Below are positions 60,681-64,000 of a stretch of 64,000 nucleotides of DNA, piece by piece. The DNA comes from Ipomoea triloba (taxonomy: Eukaryota; Streptophyta; Magnoliopsida; Solanales; Convolvulaceae), in assembly GCF_003576645.1 (NCBI RefSeq), contig NC_044923.1:8555491-8619490 (forward strand). The letters run 5' to 3'. The position numbers and the translations under genes are program-made. Under the pieces are notes generated by a model. The model did no database searches and was not told the DNA's origin. It saw nothing but the letters and a program-made list of their open reading frames with translations. How positions within the stretch are numbered: position 1 is the first letter of the stretch; each line of letters starts with the position of its first letter.

Positions 60681-61437
60681 GAGTTTTTTCCACTTTTGGT
60701 CCTATGACTTTAGTGTTTCCGTCAATTTAGGTACACGACTTTCATTTTGCCACTTTTAGTCCTTGACTTTAATTTTTTTGCCACTTTTAGTCCTTGACTT
60801 TGAATTTTTTTTTCCACTTTTAGTCCTTTCGGCCATCCGAGCGACAACTTTTAATCGAAATCAACAAATTGTTGTGCCATTAAGGGTAAATAATGTTTAA
60901 TGTATTTAGAGATTTATCAATAGACAATTTTACACTTAATGGCACAACATTTTATTGATTCCGATTAAAAGTTGTTGCTTAAAAAGCGAAGCAGAACAAG
61001 CAAATAACGTTTCTTTTTCCTATCTTTAATATGATTTTATTTATAAATATATTTAGAAAGATTTATCAATAGACAATTTTACACTTAATGGCACAACATT
61101 TTATTGATTCCGATTAAAAGTTGTTGCTTAACAAGCGAAGCAGAACAAGCAAATAACGTTTCTTTTTCCTATTTTTTATCTGATTTTATTTATAAATATA
61201 TTTAGAACTTTATCAAAATAAACTTTTACCCTTAATGGCACAACAATTTGTTGATTTCGATTAAAAGTTGTCGCTCGGATGGCCGAAAGGATTAAAAGTG
61301 GAAAAAAAATCAAAGTCAAGGACTAAAAGTGGCAAAAAAAAATAAAGTCAAGGACTAAAAGTGGCAAAATGAAAGTCGTGTACCTAAATTGACGGAAACA
61401 CTAATTAAAGTCATAGGACCAAAAGTGGAAAAAACTC
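60681..61437. mobile_element. Large foldback element with internal tandem repeat
   Basis: The arms (60681-60897 and 61221-61437) are nearly perfect inverted repeats containing three inverted copies of CCACTTTTAGTCCTTGACTT-type words and TCGGCCATCCGAGCGACAAC. Between them two direct copies (~130-150 bp) of TTTATCAATAGACAATTTTA...CAGAACAAGCAAATAACGTT lie in tandem. A transcript would form a hairpin with a stem over 200 bp. No coding capacity is seen. Confidence 0.85.
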
Positions 61438-62466
61438 AAAAAAAAAAAAAAGAGAATAAAAAACATATTGAAACAAAAGTAAAACAATAATATTTATAAA
61501 AAAAAAAAAAAAAAAGTAACTTACGCGTCCAGCTGGATACGGCTATGCGCCATACGCGAAACATTTGCGCAGTTTTTCTCTCTTTTCCAAGTTGTGGATC
61601 CTACAAAAAAAATTCATTTGCAAGAACAAAAACTCATTAAAAACTCTTCCCCCATTTGCAAAAAAGCTCACCCTCATTTCACTCTCATTATCTCTTTCCT
61701 AGTAATACGTGTAAAATCTTCACAAAAAACCTCACACAATTGATGATGGCCTAAATAAGCTTATTGAATCCAACAAATAATGTAATTAAACTTTTTAACT
61801 GAAAAAGTTATATTGAGCCTCCTTAAATTAATAAAAATGTATTTATGTTCAAATATTATATATATTAAACAAGTTGTTGATCCTAAATTTGGGAGGAAGA
61901 CACCATGGGATGATGACAATCACGGGACTGTATTTGTCCTGTGATGTTTTTCTTTTTTCTTATTTATTCTTTTAAGATTTTGCTATCTTGGAAAAAAATT
62001 ATATGTAAAAGTCTAGTTAATGTCATATTTGTGATTAGCTACTGAATCGTAGCTTGAACTTAATTGTATTAGGACCGGAATTGAAACTAACGTTTTCTAA
62101 CATTCTACCTCCAGCATTTCCCATGCTCAAGGCATACATATATACCACAAGTCCACAATCCACGCTGACACTAATGATAAGTGGCACTAACACTCCTGTT
62201 TTCCAGGCCGGCAAGGAGAAAAGGTCAATTTCACAAGAACTAGCATTAATGCAGCAATATAATTGTCCAAAAGTTTGAAAAACTTGACATCTCTTTTCAG
62301 CAAATATTAAGGATAACTACCCTCAACACTAATCATATCATAGCTAAACAAAATATGACAAACTAACAATTCTAGTATTCTACATCACCTTCATGTAAAA
62401 GAGTACAGAAGATCAAAAATCAGAGAAATGTGTATCAGTTCCATTGCATTAACTTCACAATGCTAT
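61438..62466. other. No gene recognised
   Basis: AT-rich sequence with an A-homopolymer tract near 61495-61517. The open frame 62054-62278 has no family resemblance and no splice context. Confidence 0.45.
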
Positions 62467-62632
62467 TCCGTTTAATTTCTAGGCACTCAAACTTAGTTGC
62501 TCATGCTTTAGCACCAAAGCCTTGTATCAGGCTAGCTCATTGTATACTGGGATTTTGTCCCTCTTGACTTTATTTCATCGCTTTTGCAATAATCTAGTTC
62601 AGTTGCATTTTGCTTTCAAAAAAAAATAAAAA
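62467..62632 (+). mobile_element. 166-bp LINE 3' fragment with 12-bp target duplication
   Basis: An exact TCACAATGCTAT repeat (62455-62466, 62633-62644) flanks the insert. The frame reads RLISRHSNLVAHALA, the conserved C-terminal end of LINE RNase H (R-x-x-N-x-x-A-H-x-L-A), then a stop. A 3' UTR follows with TACTGGGATTTTGTCCCTCT and an A-rich tail. The UTR matches the tail of the larger LINE at 55777-57768. Confidence 0.85.
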
Positions 62633-62644
62633 TCACAATGCTAT

Positions 62645-64000
62645 GTTCAACTTCTTCATTTCATAGGCTAACATAGACTGGGCGATTAATTTTTGATAGG
62701 TCACACACCCACAATACATAGAAATAATCTCTTTAATTGGAATTGCCAGCCATGTGCTTTAATATCAAGTTGAGTAATGCGTTCCATTTTAATTAAAAGT
62801 CTAAATTGATGGTCAGGTCAGACTCTACTTTAGACTTTTGTTGTTTCATGTAAATTGTGTATAAATAGAGAAGTACAAGTAATAATACAAATTTCAAGAA
62901 AGCTATTGAGAAAAATGGAGTTCAAAAAATGGGGGGAAAATACAAAAAAGCATATCATATAAGTTTGGGGTAAACTAAGTTTATATGACAAATAGTTTAT
63001 GTTCAGATGACACTTTTGTGACTTTTCTTGAGAGAAGGTCACAAAAAATGCAGAACAGATACTATATTGTAATAAAGTTTATATGGCAAACAAGCAACAG
63101 TGAAGGTTTTTGATTGGGTAGAGGGGAATAAGGAGGAGGAGCAGAGATGCCCTTTTTCTGGACCCCAGATTGTGCGTAGAAATGCATGATTTCCAGCAAA
63201 AGCATAACCCTTAGCTTTTTTTCGTTTTCCCCAAAATCACTGTTAAATTTGTGAAGTTTCTCTACACGTGAGGTAGCAGAACAAAAGGAAATGACTTTCT
63301 TTAATTGGCTCGAGGATCTTTTTGTAATTATTTGGAGAATAGAAGGATTGTGTTTTGAGTAAAAGTTTAAATTGATGATCAGATGTTTTACTTGTTTTAA
63401 AATCAAATTAAAGAATGTGTTTTATTTCAATTATGGAGTATATGTTTAAACTAATAGTAGATTACACATTTATTTTTTTTGAAAACAGATTACACATTTA
63501 TTATTTATATATATTACGTTCACTGGAATATATTTTATTATATAAAAAATCTCAAATATAACTATTGATGAGCATATACTATACAAAGTGTATATATTGA
63601 TTGTATACTATATGGATAATCTAATCCAACTTCTTCTGGAGCCTTCCCAACCTCTGGAGCTAAGAAGTTTCAATCCGCATAAACGTCACCTAGGCCATAG
63701 ATCACATCACTGTTTGACACGTGTTATCACTACTAATATAAGTCGCCCATACACGCAACTAAAGCATCCAAGATTCTATTGATTTACATCTAAAAATAAG
63801 ATCAAAAAATTACCATTGAAGCATGGGGTCTCGTTAGTGTAGAGATTGAGCAATCAATTCTGAAGAACCAATCAACTATCCAGTCTCTAGTTCTTCCACC
63901 AATTTAGTGCACGAGAGAACACATATAGCCTTTCTCTCTCTTTCTTTGACCTTACACGGTGAAAAGCATCCCATTTAGCTCAATTAAAGCAAAGTACACA
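62645..64000. other. No gene recognised
   Basis: AT-rich sequence. It contains the second copy of the repeat described at 58740 (here about 63140-63340). No exon, RNA gene or element terminus could be supported to the window end. Confidence 0.45.

Noticed and set aside
62054..62278. 74-codon open frame MNLIVLGPELKL...
   Set aside because: No family resemblance, no neighbouring exons with matching splice sites, and a size expected by chance.
1..64000. A previously undescribed multi-gene system
   Set aside because: The only intact genes belong to well-known plant families, and the remainder is attributable to transposons and repeats. Nothing supports a new gene cluster.

Overview
The window is plant nuclear DNA, almost certainly from a eudicot. 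It is AT-rich, its genes are split by many introns, and it is crowded with plant transposons (Helitrons, hAT and Harbinger-type DNA elements, copia LTRs, LINEs, tRNA-derived SINEs). I cannot resolve the family or genus from sequence alone.

Genes. Four loci are supported. (1) 2904-10942, + strand: a Sec1/Munc18 protein, KEULE type, 19 exons visible, first exon not found. (2) 13841-18074, - strand: a complete nine-exon class II CPD photolyase (PHR1/UVR2) of 484 residues, with two GC-AG introns. (3) 26094-31879, + strand: a complete nine-exon CLPR2, a non-catalytic subunit of the plastid Clp protease, 289 residues. (4) 50600-51114, + strand: a two-exon LITTLE ZIPPER (ZPR1-like) gene. It is present again, base for base, at 52482-52996 inside an exact 1882-bp tandem duplication whose copies each end in a poly-T run and a single N; this is probably an assembly artefact. 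The first three genes do not form a pathway (cytokinesis membrane fusion, UV repair, plastid proteolysis). However, KEU, PHR1 and CLPR2 lie in the same order in Arabidopsis (AT1G12360, AT1G12370, AT1G12410), so the left half is a conserved microsyntenic block swollen by transposons.

Layout. 1-2903: LTR remnants, including a solo LTR with an exact 5-bp target duplication. 2904-10942: KEU, with a copia fragment in one intron. 10943-13840: a decayed Helitron helicase pseudogene and a foldback element. 13841-18074: photolyase, with several introns carrying repeats. 18075-26093: a 2.9-kb Helitron whose 5' terminus is tandemly repeated about nine times, then foldback elements, one of them split by a 1.7-kb hAT element. 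26094-31879: CLPR2, with two SINEs and a Tourist-like element in introns. 31880-49497: gene-free, with tiny LINE 3' fragments, foldback elements, a hAT element and a 5.3-kb Helitron. 49498-53261: the duplicated ZPR segment. 53262-64000: a hAT element, nested SINEs, a truncated LINE pseudogene, two large inverted repeats, another hAT element and another LINE fragment.

I found no credible undescribed gene system. The most unusual structures are the Helitron with iterated 5' ends, the two GC-AG introns in the photolyase, and the nested insertions whose target duplications can be read directly.
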